A stretch of DNA of 64,000 bases from Oceaniovalibus guishaninsula JLT2003 (GTDB lineage Bacteria > Pseudomonadota > Alphaproteobacteria > Rhodobacterales > Rhodobacteraceae): the NCBI RefSeq assembly GCF_000299575.1, contig NZ_AMGO01000007.1, positions 62,001 to 126,000 of the forward strand, read 5' to 3'. The position numbers and the translations under genes are program-made. This document shows, in pieces, positions 9,784 through 18,013 of this stretch (within the stretch, counting starts at the first letter, position 1; each line of letters starts with the position of its first letter). Under the pieces are notes generated by a model. That model was not told the DNA's origin, did not search any database, and worked only from the letters and a program-made list of their open reading frames with translations.

Positions 9784-10434
9784 GTGCGCGACAGCAGAAA
9801 CGGGACGGGCGACGCCTATGGCCTGATCCTCGACGCCATCGACAGCGGCATCTACCGCCCCGGCGACCGACTTGTCGAAAGCGAGCTTGCGGACCGCTTC
9901 GGCGTCTCGCGCACCCCGATACGCGAGGCGTTGCAGCGTCTGGAAACCCAGTCCCTTCTGGTGCGCGACGGCCGCAGCCTCATCGTCGCGTCGCTGGGGC
10001 ACAACGAACTGGCCGAACTCTATGTCGTCCGGGCCGAGTTGGAAGGGCTGGCCGCGCGTCTGGCCGCCCGCCACGCCACGCTCGAGGAGGTTCGCGTTCT
10101 GCGCGCCATGGTGCGCGACGATGCCGCGCTGGTGGACGATCCCGCCGCCCTGTCGCGGTCGAACCGGCGCTTTCACCGGCAGATCCATCTGGCCTCGCAT
10201 AACCGCTTTCTGGTGCGGCAACTGGGGCTGGTGCATCGGTCGATGGCGCTGCTGGCCACCACCTCGCTTGCGGCGCAGGGGCGGGGGCAGGCGGCGCTGG
10301 ACGAACACGACCGCATCGTCGCCGCGATCGAGGCTTCGGACGCCGACGCCGCCGACGCCGCGCTGCGCGCCCATATCAGCCGGGCGTTCGAGACGCGGCT
10401 CAGGCTGGATGCGGCCCGCGACCCCGAGGCGTGA
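9784..10434 (+). CDS. GntR family transcriptional regulator with FCD domain
   Basis: A 216-residue DNA-binding regulator. The winged helix-turn-helix (about residues 8-72) is typical GntR: GIYRPGDRLVESELADRFGVSRTPIREALQRLE. An all-helical FCD ligand domain of the FadR/VanR group follows, with conserved metal/ligand positions such as RRFHRQIHLASHN and DEHDRIVAAI. The start is GTG at 9784, preceded by a run of six Gs. The operator and effector are unknown; the divergent ubiH-like gene 104 bases away is one possible target. The 3' end runs 35 bases into the end of the convergent glycosyltransferase gene. Confidence 0.88.
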   Translation: MRDSRNGTGDAYGLILDAIDSGIYRPGDRLVESELADRFGVSRTPIREALQRLETQSLLVRDGRSLIVASLGHNELAELYVVRAELEGLAARLAARHATLEEVRVLRAMVRDDAALVDDPAALSRSNRRFHRQIHLASHNRFLVRQLGLVHRSMALLATTSLAAQGRGQAALDEHDRIVAAIEASDADAADAALRAHISRAFETRLRLDAARDPEA

Positions 10435-12289
10435 CAGGCGCGTCGGGCTGCGACACGCCATGCGCGGTCTTGTCCCAGAAGAACGGACAGACGGCCAGCT
10501 CCCATAATCCCTTGGCCAGCGCGAAGGTGGCCATCGGAAAGTAAAGATGCATTGCCGGCGCCCAAGCGATCAGGTGCCGGTGGCCGGCCAGCCACGCCGC
10601 GCGCATATGCGCCGCCAGAACGATCAGCGCCGTCGCGTTCAGATACAGCACCAGCGCCAGCCCGCCGCCCGCCGGCAGCATGTCGCCCAGCGGATGCGGC
10701 AGCCCCAGAATAAGCAGCCAAAGCAGCCACAGCGCCGGGGCCAGCAACGTTCCCAACAGCGACCCCAGAAACAGCACCTGGATTCCGATGAACCGCCACG
10801 CGCCGACGTCGCGCCACAACCGACGCGGGTCGCGCATATGCACCAGCCACGTCATCGCATAGCCTTTCAGCCAGCGCGACCGCTGGCGCATCCACGGCAC
10901 CGGGCGCGTCGTCGCCTCCTCCATCGTGGTGCTGTCCAGCAGGTCGGTGCGGTATCCCCGCCGCGCCAGGCGCATCCCCAGATCCGCGTCCTCGGTGACG
11001 TTATGCGCGTCCCATGCGCCCAGGGCATCCAGCGCCTCGCGCCGGAAGAACACGGTCGTGCCGCCCAACGGCACGGGCCAGCCCAACCGGTGCAGCGCGG
11101 GCAGGACCATTCCGAACCAGGTGGAATAATCCAGCGCGAAACACCGCGCGATCCAGCTTGCGCGCGAATTGTAGAAGTTGAGCCGCCCTTGAAGGCAGGC
11201 GACCTGCGCGGGCGATGCCGCGAACTGGCTGACCACCTTCAGCAACTGGTCGGGCTCGGGGCAATCTTCGGCGTCATAGATGCCGACGATGGCGCCGTCG
11301 CAGAAATCCAGCGCGTAATTCATCGCGCGCGGCTTCGTCGTCACCGCCCCGTCCGCCACCGCCACCACCCGCATCCACGGCGGCAGAACCGTTTCGCGCA
11401 GGGTCTGCCGCGTCACCCGGTCGGCCGATTCGATGACAAGGCAGATGTCCAGAAGGTCGCGCGGATAGTCCAGCCGCGACAGCCGCTGCACCAGCGTGCC
11501 GGCAATGTCGCGCTCGCCGTGCAGCGGCACCAGGATCGACACCTTGGGCATCCGCAGCGGGATGGGCCGGCTGGCCGGGGAACCCTGCGTCTGGCGCATC
11601 AGCAGCGCGGTCAGCACCAACCCGGTATTGACCGCCGCGACCGCCAGCGCCAGCAGCGTCAGCGCCAGCAGCGTGGCACCGGGCCAGATCGCCACGACGC
11701 CCGCCGCCGCGACCGCCAGCGCCGCCAGCCGCGGCGACAGCGCCGGTCGGCCCATGTCCCGGCAACTCGCCTCGGCCGCGACCCGCGATTCGGCCCGCCC
11801 GACCAGCGCGTTGCGCCGCATGGCCGTCAGCAGGCCGTCGATCTCGGCCTCGGTGGCGACCGTCATCGCCACGGGGCCGAACAGATCCTCCAGCCAGGCC
11901 CGGCGCGCGGCAAAGCGGTGCGGCTCGCTGGTGGCGACGGGCATTGCCGCGCCTTGCCGCATCAGCGGCACCAGCCGCATCCGCGCGCATTCGACAATGC
12001 CCAGCCGGTCGATCGCCTCGGGCGCGGCCCGCAGGTCGCCGGGCACGATCCTGCCCGCGCCGAACTGCTCGGCCAGCGCATCGACCAGCGCGCTTTCGTC
12101 CAGATGCCCGTGCGCGATTAGGATGCGTCCCAGCGGCGCGCCGGTCTTGCGCTGATGCTCCAGCGCCCAGTCCAGCGTCGCGGCGTCGATCCCGCCCCGC
12201 CGGATCAGGATTTCGCCCAGCGGCGCCCCCTCGTCCTGCCGCGCCCGTGGATGGCGCGGCGTGACGAGCGAGAGAACCTGTGCATTCAT
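10400..12289 (-). CDS. Membrane glycosyltransferase family 2 with N-terminal MshEN/GspE-N-like domain
   Basis: A 629-residue protein. Residues 22-76 hold two tandem copies of an LGxxLxxxGxxxxxxLxxALxxQ motif (PLGEILIRRGGIDAATLDWA and PLGRILIAHGHLDESALVDA), the signature of the MshEN / type II secretion ATPase N-terminal domain. Hydrophobic segments near 180-220 lead into a GT2 domain with metal-binding YDAEDCPEPDQL, TEDADLGMRL and the processive-type motif QRSRWLKGY. Several transmembrane helices (about 470-590) follow. It is probably an inner-membrane polysaccharide synthase. MshEN domains are known c-di-GMP receptors in other proteins, so second-messenger control is an inference. NfrB-like proteins carry the same two parts in the opposite order, as I recall. 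Its end overlaps the convergent gntR gene. Confidence 0.85.
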   Translation of the reverse strand: MNAQVLSLVTPRHPRARQDEGAPLGEILIRRGGIDAATLDWALEHQRKTGAPLGRILIAHGHLDESALVDALAEQFGAGRIVPGDLRAAPEAIDRLGIVECARMRLVPLMRQGAAMPVATSEPHRFAARRAWLEDLFGPVAMTVATEAEIDGLLTAMRRNALVGRAESRVAAEASCRDMGRPALSPRLAALAVAAAGVVAIWPGATLLALTLLALAVAAVNTGLVLTALLMRQTQGSPASRPIPLRMPKVSILVPLHGERDIAGTLVQRLSRLDYPRDLLDICLVIESADRVTRQTLRETVLPPWMRVVAVADGAVTTKPRAMNYALDFCDGAIVGIYDAEDCPEPDQLLKVVSQFAASPAQVACLQGRLNFYNSRASWIARCFALDYSTWFGMVLPALHRLGWPVPLGGTTVFFRREALDALGAWDAHNVTEDADLGMRLARRGYRTDLLDSTTMEEATTRPVPWMRQRSRWLKGYAMTWLVHMRDPRRLWRDVGAWRFIGIQVLFLGSLLGTLLAPALWLLWLLILGLPHPLGDMLPAGGGLALVLYLNATALIVLAAHMRAAWLAGHRHLIAWAPAMHLYFPMATFALAKGLWELAVCPFFWDKTAHGVSQPDAPVTPRGRGPHPA

Positions 12290-12364
12290 GCCGCACCCCG
12301 ACGGAAACCGATTTCCGTCAAGCTCTGCGCAAAGTTGGTTAAGCGGCGGTTAACGCCGGCAGGA

Positions 12365-13513
12365 TCAGGCCGCGTCGCGCATCGCCGTTGCAAACCGCTC
12401 GAACAGGTGGAAACTGTCCATTGGGCCGGGGCTTGCCTCGGGGTGGTGCTGGACCGACCAGACCGGCCGGTCGGCCATCCGTATCCCGCAATTCGATCCG
12501 TCGAACAGCGATACATGCGTCTCGACCACGCCCTGCGGCAGGGTCTGCGAATCGACGGTGAAGCCGTGATTCATCGACGTGATCTGCACCTTGCCCGTCT
12601 CGACGTCGCGGACGGGATGGTTCGCGCCGTGATGGCCGTGGTTCATCTTGACAGTTTTCGCCCCCAGCGCCAGCGCCAGCATCTGATGGCCCAGGCATAT
12701 CCCGAAGACCGGCAGCCGCGTGTCCCGCAGCACCTGGCCGATCATCGGCACCGCGTATTCCCCCGTCGCCGCCGGATCGCCCGGACCGTTCGACAGGAAC
12801 ACCCCTTGCGGATCGTGGGCCAGCACATCCTCGGCCGTGGCGCTGGCAGGCAGCACGGTCACGTCGCATCCCGCCGAGGCCAGGGATCGCAGGATGTTGC
12901 GCTTGGCCCCGTAATCCACCGCCACCACCCGCAGGCCCGGCCCCTCGCGCCGCTCGAACCCGCCGGGCCAGGCCCAGCGCATTTCGTCCCAGCGATAGGA
13001 TTGCGCGCAGGTCACGTCGCGCGCCAGATCGCGGCCCACCAGCCCCGGAAAAGCGCGCGCCGCCGCCAGCAGCGCCGGCACGTCGAACGCGCCGGCCGGA
13101 TCGTGGGCAAGGACGGCATGGGGCGCGCCCTGCTGGCGGATCGCCCGCGTCAGCCGCCGCGTGTCGATCCCGCCGATCCCGATCCGCCCGCGCCGCGCCA
13201 GCCAGTCCGGCAGGTCGCCCATCGCGCGCCAATTGCTCGGCTCTGTCGGATCCCAGCGCACGACCATGCCCTGCGCCACCGGATCGGCCGTCTCGTCGTC
13301 CTCGGGGGTGACGCCGGTGTTGCCGATATGCGGGAAGGTGAAGGTCACGATCTGCCCGGCATAGGACGGATCGGTCATGATCTCCTGATAGCCGGTCATC
13401 GCGGTGTTGAAGCACAGTTCGGCCACCGTCTGCCCCGTCGCGCCGAAGCCGCGCCCGTAAAAGACCGTTCCGTCGGCAAGAACAAGGCAGGCGGTCGGTC
13501 GGATGGCGGGCAT
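12365..13513 (-). CDS. carA: Carbamoyl-phosphate synthase small subunit (glutaminase)
   Basis: A 382-residue subunit that hydrolyses glutamine and passes ammonia to CarB for carbamoyl phosphate, feeding arginine and pyrimidine synthesis. The N-terminal CPSase small domain begins LVLADGTVFYGRGFGATGQT with FNTAMTGYQEIMTDPSY. The class I amidotransferase domain contains the nucleophile Cys in PVFGICLGHQMLALALGAKT and the catalytic His-Glu near the end (SVQHHPEASPGP). The ATG at 13513 is the family start; thirteen upstream in-frame codons are extraneous. It is divergent from yqeY. carB is not in the window. Confidence 0.97.
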   Translation of the reverse strand: MPAIRPTACLVLADGTVFYGRGFGATGQTVAELCFNTAMTGYQEIMTDPSYAGQIVTFTFPHIGNTGVTPEDDETADPVAQGMVVRWDPTEPSNWRAMGDLPDWLARRGRIGIGGIDTRRLTRAIRQQGAPHAVLAHDPAGAFDVPALLAAARAFPGLVGRDLARDVTCAQSYRWDEMRWAWPGGFERREGPGLRVVAVDYGAKRNILRSLASAGCDVTVLPASATAEDVLAHDPQGVFLSNGPGDPAATGEYAVPMIGQVLRDTRLPVFGICLGHQMLALALGAKTVKMNHGHHGANHPVRDVETGKVQITSMNHGFTVDSQTLPQGVVETHVSLFDGSNCGIRMADRPVWSVQHHPEASPGPMDSFHLFERFATAMRDAA

Positions 13514-13656
13514 GGCGCGGACCTTTCGGGGGGGGCGTTGAAATCGCGGCAACCTAAAGGATCGCGCGGTTCGGGGTCAAGCGGGCGCCACGGTTGCCGC
13601 TTGTGCCGCGTTGCGCTAGACAAGCGGGCTTGCCGCCAAGCCCAGAGGTGCCCCGG

Positions 13657-14124
13657 ATGGAACTTCGCAGCCGCATCGACGCCGCCCTGAAACAGGCCAT
13701 GAAGGACCGCCAGCCCGAAAGGCTGTCCACGCTGCGGCTGATCAGCGCCGCGATTAAGGACCGCGAGATCGCCGCCCGCGGCAGCGAGGATGCGGGCGCC
13801 GGGCTGGGCGATGCCGAATTGCGGCAGATCATGGGCAAGATGGTCAAGCAGCGGCAGGAAAGCGTGCGCGCCTACGAGGAAGGCGGGCGGCTGGAACTGG
13901 CCGACCGCGAACGCGACGAGATCGCCATCATCGAGGAATTCCTGCCCCGCCAGATGACCGAGGCCGAAGTCGCCGCCGCCATCGACGCCGCCGTGGCCGA
14001 GGCCGATGCCAGCACGATTCGCGACATGGGCCGGGTCATGGCGATCCTCAAGACGCGGCATACGGGCCAGATGGATTTCGGCGCGGTCGGCCCGCGGGTA
14101 AAGGACCGCCTGGCCGGCACCTGA
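13657..14124 (+). CDS. GatB/YqeY domain-containing protein
   Basis: A 155-residue protein that is YqeY-like along its full length: an N-terminal helical part (LRSRIDAALKQAMKDRQPER, STLRLISAAIKDREI) and a C-terminal segment resembling the tail of GatB (EEFLPRQMTEAEVAAAIDAA, DMGRVMAILK). The GatB tail binds tRNA in the Glu/Asp-tRNA amidotransferase. Stand-alone YqeY proteins are thought to have a related role, but their function is not established. The ATG at 13657 has CCGG just before it and no strong ribosome binding site. carA lies divergently upstream and DUF2244 convergently six bases downstream. Confidence 0.88.
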   Translation: MELRSRIDAALKQAMKDRQPERLSTLRLISAAIKDREIAARGSEDAGAGLGDAELRQIMGKMVKQRQESVRAYEEGGRLELADRERDEIAIIEEFLPRQMTEAEVAAAIDAAVAEADASTIRDMGRVMAILKTRHTGQMDFGAVGPRVKDRLAGT

Positions 14125-14130
14125 TCCCGG

Positions 14131-14646
14131 TCAGCCACGCAGCAGGTCGCGCAGCCTGTCATGCAGCTCCTGCCGCTCGTCGGGCGACAGGAATGCGCCC
14201 AGCTCCACCTCGCGCCCCGCGCCGCGCAGCGTCAGGTAATTCTCGACCGGCTTTTCATGCAGCGTCAGGCTGACCCAATGGGGGTTGGCTTCCCACGTCC
14301 TGTCGGGGCGGCGCGGGTCGTGGCGCACCAGCGCGATGCGGTCCGGCCACAAAGTCAGCTCCTCCAGCAGCTCGCCGTCGCGATAGCTGCGTTGCAGCGC
14401 CGCCCATAACGCCCAGACCGCCCCCATCGTGAAGGGCAGCAGCCCCCACAGCACCGGCGATCCCAGCAGCGGCAGGACGGGGATCAGGATCAGGCAGAAG
14501 AACGCCAGGATGAACGCCGCGAACCCCCGGCGCGGCAGTGACCGATGCGGCCACAGCCGAAGCTGCGCGCGCGGTTCGCCATCCGCGGACGAAAAGGCCC
14601 CGGTCGTTGCCGGGGCCTTTTGCGGTGTCAGCCATTCGACCGGCAT
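14131..14646 (-). CDS. DUF2244 family membrane protein
   Basis: A 171-residue protein with two adjacent hydrophobic segments (about residues 41-62 and 65-85) and a conserved soluble tail (SYRDGELLEELTLWPDRIAL, WVSLTLHEKPVENYLTLRG, FLSPDERQELHDRLRDLL) that matches DUF2244. This family is commonly found next to cytochrome oxidase genes in alphaproteobacteria. Function is unknown. The ATG is three bases after the ctaD stop. The first eight residues, MPVEWLTP, look family-like, but the next dozen or so codons are written by a perfect terminator-like hairpin (14592-14621), so the N-terminus may have gained that sequence or a later start may be used. Confidence 0.85.
   Translation of the reverse strand: MPVEWLTPQKAPATTGAFSSADGEPRAQLRLWPHRSLPRRGFAAFILAFFCLILIPVLPLLGSPVLWGLLPFTMGAVWALWAALQRSYRDGELLEELTLWPDRIALVRHDPRRPDRTWEANPHWVSLTLHEKPVENYLTLRGAGREVELGAFLSPDERQELHDRLRDLLRG
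14592..14621 (-). terminator. Perfect 12-bp terminator-like hairpin inside the 5' end of the DUF2244 frame
   Basis: AAAAGGCCCCGG pairs without mismatch to CCGGGGCCTTTT around a 6-base loop. It reads as an intrinsic terminator in both directions because both arms end in A/T runs. It starts 29 bases after the ctaD stop on the minus strand, the expected place for a ctaD terminator, yet lies within codons about 9-18 of the DUF2244 gene. Confidence 0.75.
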
Positions 14647-14649
14647 GGG

Positions 14650-16326
14650 TCAGTGCGGCGCGGGCTCGCGGTCCCAGTCGGACTGCTTGGGCAACTGCTC
14701 GAACGTGTGCTCGGGCGGGGGCGACGGCAGCGTCCATTCCAGGGTGTCCGCATGCTCGTTCCAGGGGTTCGTTCCCACCGTGCGCGGCACCTTCACCATC
14801 ACCCAGAAGATCGCCACGATGAAGAAGACGAACGACGCGAAGCTCAGGAAGGCGCCCCAGGACGACACGGTGTTCCACACCGCGAAGGCGTCGGGATAGT
14901 CGATATACCGGCGCGGCATCCCCTGACGGCCCAGGAAGTGCTGGGGAAAGAAGGTCAGGTTCGCGCCGATGAACATGGCCCAGAAATGCGCGTGGCCGAT
15001 CCATTCGGGGATCATCTTGCCGGTCATCTTGGGGAAGTAGAAATAGATCCCCGCGAAGATGGCGAAAACGGCCCCCAGGCTCATCACATAGTGGAAATGC
15101 GCCACCACGTAATAGGTGTCGTGATAGGCCCGGTCGATGGCCGCCTGGCTCAGCACGATGCCGGTCACGCCGCCCATCGTGAACAGGATCAGGAAGCCGA
15201 AGGCCCACAGCATCGGCGCCTTCAGCTGCACCGACCCGCCCCACATCGTCGCGATCCAGGAGAAGATCTTGATGCCCGTGGGCACCGCGATCACCATTGT
15301 CGCCAGCATGAAGTACGATTGCTGCGTCAGCGACATGCCCACCGTGTACATGTGGTGCGCCCAGACGACGAAGCCCAGCACGCCGATGGCGATCAGCGCC
15401 CAGACCATCGGCAGATAGCCGAAGATGGGCTTGCGGCTGAACGTGGCGATGACGTGGCTGATGATGCCGAAGCCCGGCAGGATCACGATATAGACCTCGG
15501 GATGCCCGAAGAACCACAGGATATGCTGGTAGAGAACCGGGTCGCCGCCGCCCGCCGGATCGAAGAAGGTGGTGCCGAAGTTGCGGTCGGTCAGCAGCAT
15601 GGTGATCGCGCCCGCCAGCACCGGCAGCGACAGCAGGATCAGCCAAGCGGTCACGAAGATCGACCACGAGAACAGCGGCACCTTGAACAGCGTCATGCCC
15701 GGCGCGCGCATGTTGAGGAAGGTGGTGATCATGTTGATCGCCCCCAGGATCGACGATGCCCCCGAGACGTGGACCGCGAAGATCGCCAGGTCGGTCGAAT
15801 AGCCGCCTTCGGTCGTGGACAGCGGCGGATACAGCACCCAGCCGATTCCCGATCCCGGCTGGCCGTTGCCGCCGGGGCTGAAGACGCTGACGATGGCCAG
15901 CGTCGATCCGGCCACGAACAGCCAGTAGCTGAGGTTGTTCAGGCGCGGAAATGCCATGTCCGGCGCGCCGATCTGCAACGGCATCAGATAGTTGCCGAAC
16001 CCCCCGAAAAGCGCAGGGATCACGACGAAGAACATCATCAGGATGCCGTGGCCGGTGATCAGCACGTTCCACAGATGGCCGTTCGGCGTGCAGGCCTCGA
16101 CGGCGGCGGGCAGCAGGCGCGCGCCTTCCATGCACATGAACTGCACGCCCGGATGCATCAGCTCCAGCCGCATGTAGACGGTGAACAGCACCGACACGAA
16201 CCCGACCAGACCGGCCGTGAACAGATAGAGGATGCCGATATCTTTGTGATTGGTGGACATGAACCAGCGGGTGAAGAACCCCCGCTCGTCGTGCCCATCA
16301 TGGCCGTGGACGGCTGCGTCAGCCAT
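14650..16326 (-). CDS. ctaD: Cytochrome c oxidase subunit I (aa3 type)
   Basis: A 558-residue heme-copper oxidase catalytic subunit with about twelve membrane helices. It holds the heme a, heme a3 and CuB ligands: the low-spin heme His in helix II ([12 protein letters not shown]), the CuB His crosslinked to Tyr in [14 protein letters not shown], the His-His pair in [11 protein letters not shown], and the helix X histidines in [13 protein letters not shown]. It reduces O2 to water and pumps protons in the inner membrane. The ATG at 16326 is preceded on the minus strand by a strong AGGAGG at good spacing. Subunits II and III are not adjacent in the window, as is common in Rhodobacterales. Confidence 0.97.
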   Translation of the reverse strand: MADAAVHGHDGHDERGFFTRWFMSTNHKDIGILYLFTAGLVGFVSVLFTVYMRLELMHPGVQFMCMEGARLLPAAVEACTPNGHLWNVLITGHGILMMFFVVIPALFGGFGNYLMPLQIGAPDMAFPRLNNLSYWLFVAGSTLAIVSVFSPGGNGQPGSGIGWVLYPPLSTTEGGYSTDLAIFAVHVSGASSILGAINMITTFLNMRAPGMTLFKVPLFSWSIFVTAWLILLSLPVLAGAITMLLTDRNFGTTFFDPAGGGDPVLYQHILWFFGHPEVYIVILPGFGIISHVIATFSRKPIFGYLPMVWALIAIGVLGFVVWAHHMYTVGMSLTQQSYFMLATMVIAVPTGIKIFSWIATMWGGSVQLKAPMLWAFGFLILFTMGGVTGIVLSQAAIDRAYHDTYYVVAHFHYVMSLGAVFAIFAGIYFYFPKMTGKMIPEWIGHAHFWAMFIGANLTFFPQHFLGRQGMPRRYIDYPDAFAVWNTVSSWGAFLSFASFVFFIVAIFWVMVKVPRTVGTNPWNEHADTLEWTLPSPPPEHTFEQLPKQSDWDREPAPH

Positions 16327-16507
16327 GTCGTGCCTCCTGAGGTTCCATTGCCGCTGCGCGCCGGGCAATGCCCCGCGATTGCAATCGTTCTAGATAACCG
16401 CCGCCGTTCCCGCAATGGCGCACGATGTCGCCGCAGGGGAAAAAGTGTCGCGCCGGAACGCTCTGGCCGCCTGCGGCATTGACCGGACAATCATCAGGAG
16501 ACGCGAC

Positions 16508-17056
16508 ATGGCTTACAACCCACAGACGACGCGGGACGATATCGGAATGAGCAGGGGATGGACCATCGCCATGGGGGTCCTGCTGCTGATCGGCGGACTT
16601 CTGTCGTTCTTCAACCCCTTCGCCGCCTCGCTGACCGTGCAGTCGCTGGTCGCGGCGTTCCTGCTGCTGGCCGGCATCGCGCAGATCTGGATCGCGTTCC
16701 GCGCCAGCGACGGCTCGACCGGGGGGCGCTGGGTCACGGGGATCCTCGGCCTGTTGCTGATCCTTTTCGCGATATCGCTCTGGGTGCAGCCGCTGGCCGG
16801 GTTGCTGTCGCTGACGCTGGTCGTCGCGGCCTTCTTTCTGGCGACGGGCATCGTGCGCATCTGGATCGGCTTCCGCATGCGCCACCGCCGCCGCTGGGGC
16901 TGGATCGTCGCATCGGGGGTCGTGTCGGTCATCCTGGCGCTGATGATCTTCTTCAGCCTGCCATTGTCCGCGCTGACCATTCTCGGCATCTTCTTCGGGG
17001 TGGAACTGACAATGGCCGGCGTCGCGCTGATCGCCGTGGGGATGGAATCGCCCTGA
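16508..17056 (+). CDS. HdeD family membrane protein (DUF308)
   Basis: A 182-residue inner-membrane protein with about six hydrophobic helices in three DUF308 pairs (GWTIAMGVLLLIGGLLSFFN; WVTGILGLLLILFAISLWVQ; WGWIVASGVVSVILALMIFF). Repeats of this type occur in HdeD, which is linked to acid resistance in E. coli. The biochemical role is not known and stress tolerance is only a family hint. The ATG at 16508 follows AGGAGACGCGAC, a good ribosome binding site. It is divergent from ctaD across 181 bases. Confidence 0.85.
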   Translation: MAYNPQTTRDDIGMSRGWTIAMGVLLLIGGLLSFFNPFAASLTVQSLVAAFLLLAGIAQIWIAFRASDGSTGGRWVTGILGLLLILFAISLWVQPLAGLLSLTLVVAAFFLATGIVRIWIGFRMRHRRRWGWIVASGVVSVILALMIFFSLPLSALTILGIFFGVELTMAGVALIAVGMESP

Positions 17057-17058
17057 CC

Positions 17059-17211
17059 TCAGCGCCCGCCCCTGCCGTCGTCCGGGTCTTCGTCCCGGCC
17101 CTTGTGGCGCAGACGGAACGCGCGGATCACCCAGGCCACGTTCCAGACGCCCAGCGCCACGATAGCAAGCAGCGCCAGCGCCAGCCATAACAGGCCGCCA
17201 CTCCAGGTCAT
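17059..17211 (-). CDS. Small single-helix membrane protein, function unknown
   Basis: About 50 residues: a short N-terminus (MTWSGG), one hydrophobic helix ([23 protein letters not shown]) and a charged, basic-then-acidic tail ([17 protein letters not shown]). The shape is that of a real small membrane protein, not of a shadow frame. An in-frame ATG at 17262 would add 17 residues and has AGGGA ten bases before it, so the start is uncertain. It ends two bases from the convergent HdeD stop. I do not recognise the family. Confidence 0.5.
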   Translation of the reverse strand: MTWSGGLLWLALALLAIVALGVWNVAWVIRAFRLRHKGRDEDPDDGRGGR

Positions 17212-17336
17212 CGGGCCGGGTCGGGACAGGACATGCCGCGACGCTACGCCCCGGCCGCGCATCGGGCAAGTTCCCTTTGCGCCGCGTCCGTGCAGGATGG
17301 CCCGATGACGCAGCGCCCGCCTTCCGACCGATTCGC

Positions 17337-17966
17337 ATGACCGGCCCCGGCTGGCCCCAAGCCCGGCCGGGGATGGCCGTCGGCCTTCTGGGCGGCTCGT
17401 TCGATCCCGCCCATCCCGGTCACGTTCACGTCAGCCGCGCGGCGCTGGCGCGCTTCGCCCTCGACCGGCTCTGGTGGCTGGTCAGTCCCGGCAATCCGCT
17501 CAAGCCGCGGGGTCCGGCACCGTTGGCGCGCCGCATCGACAGGGCGCGCGCCGTCATCGCCGGCGATCCGCGCATCGCGGTCACTGATATCGAGGCGCGG
17601 CTCGGCACCCGCTACACCGCCGAAACCCTGTCGGCGCTTCTGCACCGCTATCCCGGCATCCGCTTCGTCTGGCTGATGGGGGCCGACAACCTGGCCGATT
17701 TTCACCGCTGGCAGGATTGGCGCGGCATCATGGGCATGGTCCCCGTCGGCATCCTTGCGCGGCCCGGCCAGCGCATCTCGGCCCGCCGGTCGGTCGCCGC
17801 GCGCACCTTCGCGCCCTTCCGCCTGCCCGCACCCGCGTCGCGGCTTCTGGCGCGGTCCGATCCGCCGGTCTGGTGCTTCGTCAACATCCCGATGCGCGAC
17901 GACAGCAGCACCGCGCTGCGCCGTGGCGGGGTCTGGCCGCCCGCGCCGCCGCAGGGCCGCCCTTGA
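17337..17966 (+). CDS. nadD: Nicotinate-nucleotide adenylyltransferase
   Basis: A 209-residue nucleotidyltransferase that adenylates nicotinate mononucleotide in NAD synthesis. It contains the family T/HxGH motif in [19 protein letters not shown] (about residues 17-35), the substrate-loop [11 protein letters not shown], the mid-domain [17 protein letters not shown] and the C-terminal STALR (the usual ISSTxIR, slightly altered). The start at 17337 leaves a 12-residue lead before the core. An alternative at 17277 is less likely because it runs into the upstream small gene's promoter side. Confidence 0.92.
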   Translation: MTGPGWPQARPGMAVGLLGGSFDPAHPGHVHVSRAALARFALDRLWWLVSPGNPLKPRGPAPLARRIDRARAVIAGDPRIAVTDIEARLGTRYTAETLSALLHRYPGIRFVWLMGADNLADFHRWQDWRGIMGMVPVGILARPGQRISARRSVAARTFAPFRLPAPASRLLARSDPPVWCFVNIPMRDDSSTALRRGGVWPPAPPQGRP

Positions 17967-18013
17967 TCGCGATCCGCCGCATCGCCTAATGGCTGTCGGC
18001 ACGACCGGGGGGG

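Noticed and set aside
14545-16482. A 645-codon plus-strand open frame opposite ctaD
   Set aside because: Low-complexity, His/Arg/Asp-rich shadow of the cytochrome oxidase gene.
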